Assembly: GCF_004027225.2 (NCBI RefSeq)
Contig: NC_046358.1
Location: 61,019,528 to 61,083,527 of the forward strand
DNA: 64,000 bases
Direction: 5' to 3'
Source of the DNA: Strigops habroptila
Lineage: Eukaryota; Chordata; Aves; Psittaciformes; Psittacidae
Position 1 is the first letter of the stretch. Every line of letters starts with the position of its first letter. Under the pieces are notes generated by a model. The model worked only from the letters and a program-made list of their open reading frames with translations. It was not told the origin of the DNA and ran no database searches. Shown one piece after another: positions 13,359-24,316 of the stretch. The translations under genes and the position numbers were made by a program.

Positions 13359-13443
13359 TTTTTTTTTTTTCCCCTCAAAAGAAGTTCTGAAAAATATTTC
13401 TTTGACCTTCTTCCCACTAAAAAAAAAGAGAAAAAAAAAAAAA
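13359..13443. repeat. T12 run facing an A9-GAG-A13 run
   Basis: A T run at 13359-13370 lies about 50 bp before an A9 run (13419-13427), GAG and an A13 run (13431-13443). The two arms could fold back. Opposite open frames here, rich in Phe or Lys, are artefacts of these tracts. Confidence 0.75.
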
Positions 13444-16400
13444 GGGCAGGGTTCCATGAATCAGTATTTTCCAGTGAAAAACTTTTGTTAAAATAACTCC
13501 TGATTGGTTGTAGCTGTTGTCTTAAAAGCACTTTTACTTGAGATCTTGTCTAAAAATATGAATTCTCCTTAGAATATGGGAAGTGCCAGGTGCCATTAAC
13601 AAACAAGAAACATGCTTCTGAAGTTAGCAACATCTGAACTAGGTGATGCAATAAATGTATTAATGAGCAGAAATTAGGAAAATAAACTGCATTTGTGACC
13701 CTGATTGGTAAATATATGTCTTCTGGCTGTGGTGAGCACTACCTCTATCTCTTTTCCATCTTTTTACCCTACTCAGTGCTGTGTTTTTAAGCTCTGTGGC
13801 ATAGTTCTGAAGTGCAGCTCTAGTAAGAGCAGGTCCATTCTCTGTCTTCAAGGTTCACTTTTCCCTACAGCCTGGAGCAGGGCTGTGCATGGCTGCCCTC
13901 GTGACAGGGGGAGAGATGCCATGTAGCTGTGCACACTCCTGTGCTCCCCTGTCGCAGGAGCTGGGAGTGTTGCTGGGAGTTTGAAAGTCACATTGGAACA
14001 CGCTAATGGTAGACAAGAGAGCAAGTCTGCATGTTTTACCACGCACAGAGAAATGAACAGTGCTCTGTACTCCTTTGAAAGTAGCAATGCTTTAAACTCT
14101 AGATGGAGCTGGTCAAATCTCTGAACAGCTGTTTTCTCTTGGAAATAGAGGACCTTAGTAAGAGCTGGGTGCCAGCATCCAGGTATCCATGTTTGATTCT
14201 ATGTGCAAGTGAGCTGCTGGATGTGTGGCTCTCACATACATGCACATGAACTCCATCTATGGAACCAGTTAGTACTCAGGCTTGCTGAAATGATAAAATT
14301 AAGAAAAAAAGCTAATAATTGGTCTTAAGAAGTTCTGGTAGGAGTTAAGCCTTAACAACAACTTTCCTGTGTTGTAACCAGAAACATTTCACTATTCTGG
14401 GGAGGATGTTAAAGCACTGGGTGTATGCAAAATTACCTATGTTTAGTATTTAGGCTAACCCCATGGTCCTCACAAAGTCAGTCTGAAAAATTCCCATAGT
14501 ATCCCCAGGTTATGTGATGTGATCCATAGCCCATCCTGCCCCTTTTGCTCCCTACATGTCATCATTGCTCCAGCTCTCCTACAACTCTCATCCCTCCTCT
14601 CCTCCTCCATGAGGGAAGGAAGGGGAAGCCAGTGGCCAGGAGAGAAATCCTCAACTTGAGTAGTAAAAAAGAGACAAAGACAGGATAATTGATAAAACAT
14701 GGCAAATTACAAATGTAGTGCTTGTTTAAACCATTGTCTTTTTTAAATTATCCAGCTGTGTAGAGAGACATGGAAAAAAAATATGTATGGTTTTTATTGA
14801 TTTTGTGACCATATATAAAGTGTTATGCTATCTTTAGAGGGGAGACGGTATAGAAGTTTGGGGGGTTTAATGCAAGAGAGTTAAATCAGAAGTGGGAATA
14901 ATAATGGCACAGAATGTGATGATGGTTTGTCTTGTACTTACAGCTCTGCACTGAGAAGAGAGAGAGTCCCGTCTGCACATGCCTCTTGCCCAGAGTGTTA
15001 GGGAATTTGGACCCAGGTGGCTGGATTCTCCCACAAAAGCTCTGCTGTGCACAAGGAACATTTCAGGATACTGTTGCAAGCGTGAATGCATCCTTAATTC
15101 TGTTTTTAAAGACAAATTATTTCAAATAGAGTGCACAGAGCTCATGAGACAAACACATCTGGATTTCAGTTGTTGATCTGAAATATTCACAATCCAGTAT
15201 GGTAAAAGCAGATGTTGGATCGACAGTCATCATAAACATGAGTGATCACATCAGAACTCCCATATGTAGCTTAGTCGAGAGCAGCAAAGCCTACCTGGCC
15301 ACTCTTGATCATGTTCTGTACTTAAAAATATTTGCTTGCACACCTAAAGTTAGTCATCACTCTTGCTTTGGGTATAGAAGATTATTAGAAACCTTATAAA
15401 GGTTTAGATGCAAACTGTGATAGGAATTTAACTGACTGTTCAGAAATACTTGGTTTGAAATGAAACATAAAAAGTGCTCTTAAAATGTTTCATAGCATGT
15501 TTTGTGCATAGTAAGCACTGCTGCAGAGGTCAATGGCATCAAACTTAATGGGTTGATCGTTAAAAGACAGCAAGTATCTGTGCCTTCTGCTGATATACAG
15601 GCTGCAGGACTTCTGACACCTTTGAAGAAAAGTAGCTGAGGCAAAAAAAAAGTGTAGCTATACAGGTGAGTCAAAGGGTCCATGTAAAGGTCACCTGATT
15701 TTTCACGGGCTTTTAATTTCTAAGACATTTTCACCCTGAATGTGTGTTTTATTGCTGTGAAAACTGCATGTTTGGCCTTCTTTCTGTATTTGTTTATGAG
15801 TGTGTCCATGAAGGGGAGGATGTTGAAGATTATTTTGGGTTCTTAAAGCACCAATGTAACTGTCTTCCAGACTCAGCAGGTGGGACCCAAACTTCTGCAG
15901 AAGAAAAACCCAAGCCATGTCCCCTTTCCCCTCTTCACAGCCTCACTGATTCACTGGACATTTAGATCTATAGGACCATGTTCTGTTCTTGCAGCCATTC
16001 CTTGGTGCAATGGTGCTGTGAAGTGTTACAACTCTCCAGCAGACTTACGGCTCCAAACAGGGGTAACGAAGGGTCAGTTTAGGCACTGGGCAATTTTGGA
16101 AGGAGGTGAGAAGTCCTTGGTTGGAGTTCCCTTCCTTGAAGGTCTCTGAGCTACAGAATTGTTCATGGCTTTCCCATGCAATTCCGCAATTTGTTGATGC
16201 ACAAGTAAGCATAAAGCTGTTGCTCTCAGGACTGTCCCTTTCTGTGCTGTATTTGGTGGCAAGGCAAGGTGCATTGCAGAACTCCATTTATGCTGTTCTA
16301 ATAGAATCATTTACCAATAAGTAAAATAGCTATTTATGTTAAACTGCAGCATTCATCATTGCATCAGAAACAATCTTTTGTTACAGCAGCTTTCAGAACA

Positions 16401-16508
16401 TTTGCTTTCATGTGGATTTTAATGCAGAATCCACATTTGGGAGGGAAGAAAGGACTTCAGTGTGTGACCAAGGATGAGTGAAAGATGACAGGTAAGAGAT
16501 CAAGGAGA

Positions 16509-16536
16509 CAATTATGCATGGGCATAATTGCCCATG
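16509..16536. repeat. Two overlapping, mutually exclusive hairpins
   Basis: CAATTATGC (16509-16517) pairs with GCATAATTG (16522-16530). CATGGGC (16517-16523) pairs with GCCCATG (16530-16536). Both stems are perfect and they share bases, so only one can form at a time. Confidence 0.8.
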
Positions 16537-18638
16537 AGGTAGAATGCTCATCCCAAGCAGTGGAAGAAAAAGAATCACAGAGATTCAAGAGGGAGTGAAT
16601 GACAGGGTAGAACCAATGAGAATTTTGTTGGCCACAGTGTTTTAAAAAAGGTGAATCAACAAAAAGGGAAGTTTGGGCAGAAGGTGAGGAAGTTCTGAGG
16701 AAAAGCTGGAGTGAGGCACAAGAACAATCCAAGTGCATTAGAAAAAAATGCATAGGGCAACATGGGTAGCAGGCAACATGTATGGTTTCAGGTTACAAAA
16801 TGCAGGTCCTAAATTGAGCTATCTCAGAGTTTGAAGTGATTCAGATTTTAGGTTAATTTCCTTTCCTAAAAGAGGATTTTATTTCTGAATAGGCAAACAT
16901 TTAAAATCATAAAGAAGAAAAAGCAAGAACTTTCTTTGGAAGGATGGGTGAAACATAAATCTTGAGCAGAACTATAAATCGTTTAGACAAGGCAATTTTG
17001 CTGGATTATGTAGCTCATATCAGATAGCAATAAATCAATCCTTCAAAGACAAAAGACTATAGAAAGAAGAATAAACCAAAGACTCTCCAAATAACAAAGG
17101 CCAGATACACAAAAGTAACTAAGGAGCTGAAGAGGCAAATAGATGCCTGGCAGGATTTTAAATGGGATCATTCAGCACAGACACTCATCACCTGCTAGTG
17201 ATTATTGGCATCTTCAGGCTCCTTTAGGCTCAGACATTTCCTTGACTGAGGTTAAAGTTCCCATCAGCATCAGAGAAACTAACTCATAGCCTTAAAATCT
17301 GCATGTTTGGTACAGCATCCCTAAGGTAAATGCAATTCACCTAGTGGATGGGTTTGACCTATTGCGAGCATTGGCAGTACACATTTTGATGCAATTTTGT
17401 CTTTACTCACTTGGGTCATCCCACTGCAATGTGAAATTCTGAACACATTTACCTTGCTTGCTGATCCAGGCCTGACTAGATAGAATAATAATTTTTGAGT
17501 AAAACTGTGGCTTATTTTGTGTGGTGAAAGAATTATAGTGGTGGGTACATGTAATGCCAGCTAATACTCACTTGCTTTCACACTTTGGAAATTAGTTTTC
17601 CATACTGCTAGTTCCCGGGGGTTGGGGCAAAAAAAAACCCTATTGCAATGCTGTAAATATCCAAATCCATAAGACACTCTATGGCTGCACCCTGTAGTCC
17701 CAGTGCCGCCTTGTTCAGATCATCCAGACCTATTACAGCATGCTGCGACATGTTCCTAACCTGTACTCCTTGGCCTTGTCCTAGTGAAAATCAGAATATG
17801 AGAGATGATTAAGACTTGAGACTCATTCTTGATATGCAGGAAGGACAATCACAGAAGCTGAGAAGTGCTTTCAGATCCCCAGGCTAGAAGTGGAGACAGG
17901 CCTTTTAGCTGATCTTTGCTATGCTGATAGTTACATATTCATCCATTATCAAATACAGCTAGGGTTTTGTGTTGATATTAAATAAAAGAATGAATTGAAT
18001 CTTAAACTATTGAAGGTGTGTGCAGGATATAGAAAGGGATTCCTGTCCTTCCTAAATCAGGAGAAAGAAGTGTCATACAGATAAAAAGAAGGAAGAAAAA
18101 AAGATTATAAATTGCTGTACATCTATTTTAAAAAGCCAAACAAACAAGTATCAAGGGCATAAGATCTTATCAGGACTGAGAATTACTAGAACATGCCAGA
18201 CATACTGAATAAAAGGCAAGCAGACAGTGTTACTGCTGGAACAAGCAGAGATGTGAAGAATCTAGGAAAATCTGTAAGTTTTTATTTGCCACTAATCTGA
18301 CAGCAGATGATGATGACATATCTGTGAACATATGCTATGAAAAAAAAAGACTACTATCACAAGCTATGCAGTGATAGGGTCATTGAATATTTTTAGCTTC
18401 CATTCTGGTTCTGGTTGGCTTGTATTATCATCTTGAGTTTGAAAGTGCTGTTTAGTTCAGCCTCACCACAGAACGATGTTCCACTGAATACTTTCAGTGC
18501 ATTTATTCAGAAAGGAGCCCTGGCATTTGAATACAATATAATTATCATGCAATCCAAGCCTATACAATTTTAGGTTTGCTTCATCAAAGATTAGTATTCA
18601 GTGTGCTTGGACTTTCCAGCTGAACTCTGGAAGTGCGC

Positions 18639-18654
18639 AAAAAAAAAAAAAAAA
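18639..18654. repeat. Poly-A run (A16)
   Basis: Sixteen A followed by TAAAAT. There is no polyadenylation signal at the expected distance upstream, and no recognisable parent gene that would make it a retropseudogene tail. Confidence 0.8.
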
Positions 18655-19208
18655 TAAAATCAGAGTGCACTTGGTACAAGTGATATAGTACTTCTGTGAG
18701 TGGTTCTTTCAAGTTCCTCTCCCCTTTGGCACCAGAGAAGTGCTGTTTTCATTTCATATCTTATGATGTGCAATACTTAAAATAGGGCAGCATGCAACAC
18801 CATCAAGATAAGTCTTCTTGGCTTAGTTCAAAATACTTGTATCTTTAAAAAAAGAAAAAGATTCTTTTCCAAAAGCTTGTCTATACATTAATCCTGCCCA
18901 AGGGCACATTTGATGTGTGCTTTCACCGTTTATGTGGCTTTTATACACAAATGCTTGCTTTGGTATTGACTAAAAAATGATTTTTTTATTTTTTTTTACC
19001 AATCAAGCAAGGACTGGAGAGTGAAGCATGAGGCTGTCACCTGCCATTCCTGATAATCTTTTCTTGAGGAAAACACCTTACTGATGTGTTCCTCTCCACA
19101 CATCTCTCAAAGCACAATTATTCAACTGAGAAAATGTATTTCTGGTCCCTTCCTGCTATATGATCACACTTTTTCCCCTCCTCTTCTTTAATTACAGCAC
19201 CTTAGTAC

Positions 19209-19226
19209 AAAAAAAAAAAAAAAAAA
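19209..19226. repeat. Poly-A run (A18)
   Basis: This is the longest homopolymer I saw in the window. No polyadenylation signal or gene-like sequence lies just upstream, so simple sequence is preferred over a retroposed tail. Confidence 0.8.
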
Positions 19227-19639
19227 TTAAATAGCCATTTGTGAATGGCAAATCAGTCCATGGGGGCTGCTTGGTTTTTAAGGGCAGCTGCTGTTCAATG
19301 TATCTGGTGTGTCACTTTCTGTTTTGTGCTACTGTTTTATTGCTGCTGTGGGAATGGAGCAAAAATAGCGGCTACTGCAGTTCTGTTGAATAACCATCAA
19401 CATGATTCTAGCCGATGTGTCAGTCCCTCACTGGGCAAAAAAAAAGGCCCATGTTTGATATCCATTGCCCTACCCTGACCTGTAAATGAAAATATGCTAA
19501 ATATGAACATGCTAAATAGCTACAGAAAAGCATGGTTAGCTAAAAGACTGAGCTGATATGCATAGGTGTGTTTGTGCTGCTATGCATGTATGGGTGTGAG
19601 AATATACATACATCTCCAGAAAGGTTGGTGTGACTAAAT

Positions 19640-19830
19640 AATTCACAAGGTGAATGCAGTGTATTTAAATGTTAAATACATTGGCTTTCAAATTCAGCAC
19701 GAGGATTAAAACCTTCACTTGGCTACAACCATCCGACTGCTGCGTATTTAAAGCAAAATCACTAGCAGTCTGCAAACGCTGAGTAAAAATTACACAAGCC
19801 CCAATTATTGACAGACCACCTAAGCTTGCC
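19640..19830. promoter_or_regulatory. Candidate conserved non-coding element
   Basis: Seen: a 9-bp stem TGTATTTAA/TTAAATACA with a 3-nt loop (19660-19680), GGATTAAAACC, and CCAATTATTGACAG (an ATTA core with a nearby TGACAG). No transposon signature was seen. Inferred: a possible enhancer. There is no direct evidence of conservation. Confidence 0.25.
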
Positions 19831-19953
19831 AGCTTGCCCCTTTGTGGAGCTCAGCTTTATCTTCCTCCCACACAGGACTGCTGCTCGTTTCAATTTGGGG
19901 GTGAAGTCTTGACATCAGAAGTGCTGACTCATGAAGCAGCAAGGAAGGAAAAT

Positions 19954-19968
19954 TGCTGCTGCTGCTGC
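19954..19968. repeat. (TGC)5 trinucleotide run
   Basis: Five TGC units. In one frame it would encode Ala, Leu or Cys repeats, but no gene is supported here. Confidence 0.85.
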
Positions 19969-20164
19969 ATTGGCCGAAGTAGTGTGGATTTATCCCACAG
20001 TGGCTTCTCCAGCCTGTGCATAGAAGTATGAATGAGTGCAAAGGTACTAAATCCATCTAACAGCTACTGGTTAACACCATTCGGTGTTGAATCCATACAC
20101 ATTGTTTTCCGTCTCTTTTCTTATCACCAGCAAAAGTTTCTCCTGCATCAAACCAGCCTTGTCA

Positions 20165-20277
20165 CGTTCTGACTCTAAAGGCGCTTTTGTTCTACCAAAG
20201 GCACAGCAGCGACGTGCCCGCTGCGCTTTCCTGAACCGGCTGGGTTTCCCCAACAGATGGCACTGCCTTTCTCTCGT
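20165..20277. other. Small CpG cluster
   Basis: By my count eight CpG dinucleotides lie within about 113 bp, while CpG is rare in the flanking kilobases. Open frames of 82 (+) and 76 (-) codons overlap here. I recognise neither product. It is too short for a standard CpG island. Confidence 0.4.
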
Positions 20278-21577
20278 AGTTAGCCAAAAGTTTAAAAACA
20301 TTTCGTTAAAAATAGATGCCCCACATTCTTAATTGGCAATCCTTTTTCTAGTTATTGTTAGGCACAAATCAAATGCTGTTTAGCTCTTAGGCAAGCTCAA
20401 TGCACAGTATATAAAAGCTTAATGTAAAACACACAGATATCTTTTTATTCAGTTCTGTATCTGCTTGTTATACCGGAAAATACGGAACAATTTCTGTTTT
20501 GTCACTAATATCTTCTGAACTTAGTTATATTAAAATGTTATTTTTTCCATTATGAAAGTAGACCTTTTTTGCCTAGTCTTAAAACTTGCCCCACGGTCAG
20601 GCACCCAAGCCTGCATGGAGCCCCCATTTTCAAATAAATGAAGCTGGTATTATTCCAGCATCTCTGGAGCTCGGCTATGTTTCCTGAGGTGCTTAATGCA
20701 TTTGGCTCTTTTCGTTAAGTAGGCTTTGAAATCTCTTGTGCCAGCAGGTCTTCCTCATGCAAGGGGTGGAGGTGCCCGTGCCTGGGCCTCCCGAGATGTG
20801 GCCCCCTGGTGCCAGTTCTGGTGTGGGGAAAGCTTACAGCCTCCCTGGGTTTAGTCCTCTCACAGGGGCTGGGAGCATGCTGCAGGACATGTGACTCCAC
20901 CATACTTCTCTGACCCTCCCCTGGGTACCCGGGGTAATTCACCAGGATAATTCCCTAGTGATCGTTTGCTACAGCTTCTTACCAGGGTCTCCTGATGGCA
21001 GCTTGGCTCTTGCAGGGAGTGGACGGATGTATCACCGGGGGTGAGCCTCCCTCTGCTCTCTCCTCAGCGAGCTAATCATTTCTGTGGCCTCTTCTGGGAC
21101 CCATTTCATTTCTGCAATTCCTTGGGCTATGCTGAGCAGAAAGGCCAAATCACTCCTTTACAAAATGAAATTGTAATGGCCTCCCAGTTTCCTAGTTTAG
21201 CAGTACCTAGTCTTTCTTTTCGTGGTCAAGTTGTTTATGGTGGAGCAGAAGGAACATGTTTTGTTTTGCTTGATTTCTTTGCCTGTTCTTGCACAGAGAC
21301 AGATTGTCAGCCAGCTGCCCCCAGTTTTACTCTGTTCCACCTCCCCCACAACGGTCACAAATTCAGCATGGGTCCTGATCCAGACAAGCATGTTGTTTCC
21401 CTACCGGAGCTCTTCTAGCAACATCAATAGCACTACCCACAAAGACGGTTTTGTATGTGCTCGAAGGAGGTGTCAGTGCAGGCCTTTTAGCACAGATGCA
21501 TGGGAGTAATTCTTTCTAATACACATTCACATGTGTCTCTCTCCAGTGACCTTCGTTTGCCATCTCTCTGCCTGTTT

Positions 21578-21740
21578 AGTGCGTTTATTAGGTCCTTCTG
21601 AAGTTGTTCATAATATTGGACAAGTCTCAATAATTATATCAAATTCCAATGTTATCAGCTAGATTTTGAAGCCCTTTCTGTTTGCTAACATACTAAATGA
21701 CGCTGCACCTAACACAGTTCTTTGAGTCACCTCATTGTCA
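21578..21740 (-). mobile_element. CR1 LINE fragment, ancient, antisense
   Basis: The phrase around TCCTTCTGAAGTTGTTCATAA, followed by ATTATATCAAATTCCAATGTTATCAGC, resembles the antisense of an old amniote CR1 (remembered as '..gatccttttgtagctcttc..tcatctgcaaattttg'). The copy is strongly diverged and its ends are vague. It runs in the same direction as the piece at about 23.2 kb, but it does not continue that piece. Confidence 0.45.
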
Positions 21741-23041
21741 AAGCAATTGCAAGCCTTTTCTTCTTCCTCCTCTTTGGTGACTTTTACTTTCCAAGTTGGT
21801 TTTTTTCCCTTTGTCACTTTTTGTGATGAAGGCTATCAGCTGTTTTTAGAAAGAGCAGTAGATTAATCAGACATGCTTATACTTGAGGCAGTTCTGAAAC
21901 ATTTAAGTTTCTGAGCCTTCTTTTTCCTTTAAAAAGCTCTGCACTCTTCTCTCTCTTTGATATAATGAAAATCTGGTTGTTTTCATGCTTTATTTTTGAT
22001 TTTAGAGTTATGTTTTCCTGGTGATGAAGTTTAGTAGACTGCAATTTTCAAGGCTAGCTCAACAGGGTTTTTAAAGCTAGTACTCATATAGCAGCTTCCA
22101 GCTCTCCAGCAGCTGATGGCAATGAGCAAGGATGTAGGGGGTTTTAATTAGTTTCTCTGACACTTGCTCAAAAATATTTGCATGTACACCAGCCATTTCT
22201 GGAGAGCTGTTGCTCCCAAACACAAATGTTGCAGCACCTTCTGCCTTGAAAACAGGCTTTTATAGTGATTTATTTTTCTTACATGGGAGAACAGATGTGC
22301 TGAAATGATAACTTAAAATCAAATTTTGAATACAGGTGTAAATAAAATATTTGGGGTCTTTGAACACGTCATCCTTAAATGATCATTTGTTCCTCCTTCA
22401 GTCAGCCTGCTTCTTGGGTATGTGCCTCTGTCTGTGTGCATACATGAAAGTATTATTTATTTTTATTTTGACTCCTTGCTTGTGAAGTTTTTTCACAGAC
22501 CTAATTCCTGTCCTGCATTTTTTAAGGCAGTAGCATCTGTATTTTTGTTTTGATTTCAGCTGAGGAGGGGCTTCTGTATTGAAAGCTAGCTGGTAAACAG
22601 CTTGCCATGTAAACATAAACATTTTTTTTCCCTGACTTCTGCTTCCTCTTTGTGTCAAAATATCTATACTCTAGTGAATGTATCATGTTTTGAAGGCTTT
22701 ACTGTTATTAATAACATCTAGCATTATTTCTTGCATCATGCCAGCCATGTGATTTTGGCCCCTGGGTCCCAAATAAGCTGCAGTGTATCTTTTGTAAAGG
22801 CTCTTACTTGTACTGAAAAGACATCAGCTTACTGCATCTGCTGCTCTCAAGCAATTAATTTTAACCTAATACTTACTTTACTCATTAAAAAAAACCCATA
22901 TTTTTTTCCAACCTGTATTTGTCTACCTCCTATTTCTTAATCATTACGTACTCTGCTCCCTAGCTGAAAATCCACTGGTGTCAGGACTATCCCTTTCCAG
23001 CACTCCCCTGGCGCTGTGATGAGTTATCCCTGCCTTTTTTG
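21741..23041. other. Gene-free sequence between CR1 relics
   Basis: AT-rich unique sequence with no gene recognised. Part of it may be older CR1 too decayed to call. Confidence 0.45.
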
Positions 23042-23067
23042 ATATTAAACTGTCTGCAGTTTAATAT
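23042..23067. repeat. 11-bp perfect hairpin
   Basis: ATATTAAACTG (23042-23052) is followed by a 4-nt spacer and its exact reverse complement CAGTTTAATAT (23057-23067). It lies just beside the old CR1 piece. Confidence 0.85.
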
Positions 23068-23154
23068 GCACAGGTAAGGCTTCCACAATTTCAGGTAATT
23101 TTGTGACTCATTTTTGACTCCCTTGCAATATTCCAGAGTCATCATTATTTGAAA

Positions 23155-23510
23155 ATTGGATACCAGAACTGGACATAGCAATGCTGGTCCCATCAGTGAT
23201 ACATACCTGTAATATCATGGTCTCCTGCATAATCATGCATAATCATGCAAGTATTGCGTCAACCTTAGCCCATAGATTGCATAGGGAATTCATGGTAAAT
23301 TGATTTTCTGAAGTCCTTTTCAGTATCACTGCATTTCAGGATATGGTATTCTGTGTTGTTAGTGTGACCTACATTTTCTCTTTTGGCATATCTGCCTTCA
23401 TGTCTGCCTGTATTAAAGCCTTTTTAAGAATATTACTTTGTTTTACAAGCTGATTCAAATATCACATTGTAGCTGACTAGTCCTTATCTCTCCAATGTTG
23501 GTTTGGTTTT
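23155..23510 (-). mobile_element. CR1 LINE fragment, ancient, antisense
   Basis: In the + direction the order ACCAGAACTGGACATAGCA, then TAGATTGCATAGGGAATTCA, then AAGTCCTTTTCAGTATCACTG, then GTGTGACCTACATT, then TATTAAAGCC follows the antisense of an old CR1 subfamily shared by birds, turtles and crocodiles, as I remember it. The element therefore runs on the minus strand. Both ends are truncated. A 9-bp duplication (CATAATCATG) occurs inside near 23229-23250. Confidence 0.72.
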
Positions 23511-24026
23511 GGGTTTTTTTGGCCAGGTTTTTTCCTTGCATACCTTTTCAGTAGCTAATTTGAAGTATTTTCTCTCCTGGACAGTTAAATATTTTTCCAT
23601 CAATTCCTGTTGTGAATACATTCAAAAAGGGTTTTTAAAAAAATCAGTAGAAACACTGGAAATACTACTATATGCACCTGTCTTCACATATGATAACCAA
23701 TAGCAGTGGTTTCATCATTTTTTAATGTTTTACTGTTATATATTTTGAGTAGTGTTGTTTTTTAACAGAATGTGATGCAAAACTTTCAAAAAATATTAAT
23801 TCAAAATGCAGATGCAATTATTTTTGACAACCAGACTTTTTTAGGTGGTTACCAGAATCTTTTTGTCCTCCTTCCCTGCATCACTGTATGTCCCATGCCA
23901 CAAGCTAGCATCAAGACTGGCTTATGCAGTCTTTCTTTGCCTTCTTCCATGGCCATACCCTGTGAATAGATCCCCTAAAAGTCCCTTAAAAATTCCATCC
24001 AGAGAAGAGAGTTCATATTCCGTGTT

Positions 24027-24316
24027 AGTCTCTTGTCCCAAGTAACAAGTGATAGTAGTAGAGATAAAGGCCTCAAGTTTTGCCAGGGGAAGTTTAGACT
24101 GGATATTAGGAACAATTTCTTCACCGAAAGAGTTGTCAAGCATTGGAATAGGCTGCCCAGGGAAGTGGTGGAGTCATCATCCCTGGAGGTACTTAAAAGA
24201 CATGTAGATGTGGTGCCTAGGGACATGGTTTACTGGTGGACTTGGCAGTGTTACGTCAATGGTTGGATTTAATGATCTTAAAGATCTTTTCCATCCTAAA
24301 TGATTCTATGGTTCTG
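24027..24316 (+). mobile_element. CR1 LINE, 3' end, sense, 5'-truncated
   Basis: A clear avian CR1 3' region. The order GGCCTCAAGTTTTGCCAGGG, TGGATATTAGGAA, TGTCAAGCATTGGAATAGGC, GTGGTGGAGTC, TTAATGATCTTAAAGATC and terminal ATGATTCTATGGTTCT matches the family. About 290 bp remain, all from the 3' end, as expected from target-primed reverse transcription with 5' truncation. No intact coding frame is left. Confidence 0.93.

Larger units (their letters stand above)
11920..21577. other. Gene-free sequence with simple repeats and scattered palindromes
   Basis: No coding gene was recognised across about 9.7 kb. It contains (TA)n at 12001-12011, a palindrome at 12774-12789, A/T runs near 13079-13443, overlapping hairpins at 16509-16536, A16 at 18639-18654, A18 at 19209-19226, a regulatory-looking block at 19640-19830, (TGC)5 at 19954-19968 and a small CpG cluster at 20165-20277. 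The 125-codon frame at 21041-21418 shows no domain. Confidence 0.55.

Noticed and set aside
19209..19226. A18 tract as a retropseudogene tail
   Set aside because: No polyadenylation signal 10-30 bp upstream and no gene-like sequence before it.
21041..21418. 125-codon frame
   Set aside because: No domain, overlapping frames in the other phases, and no splice or promoter context.
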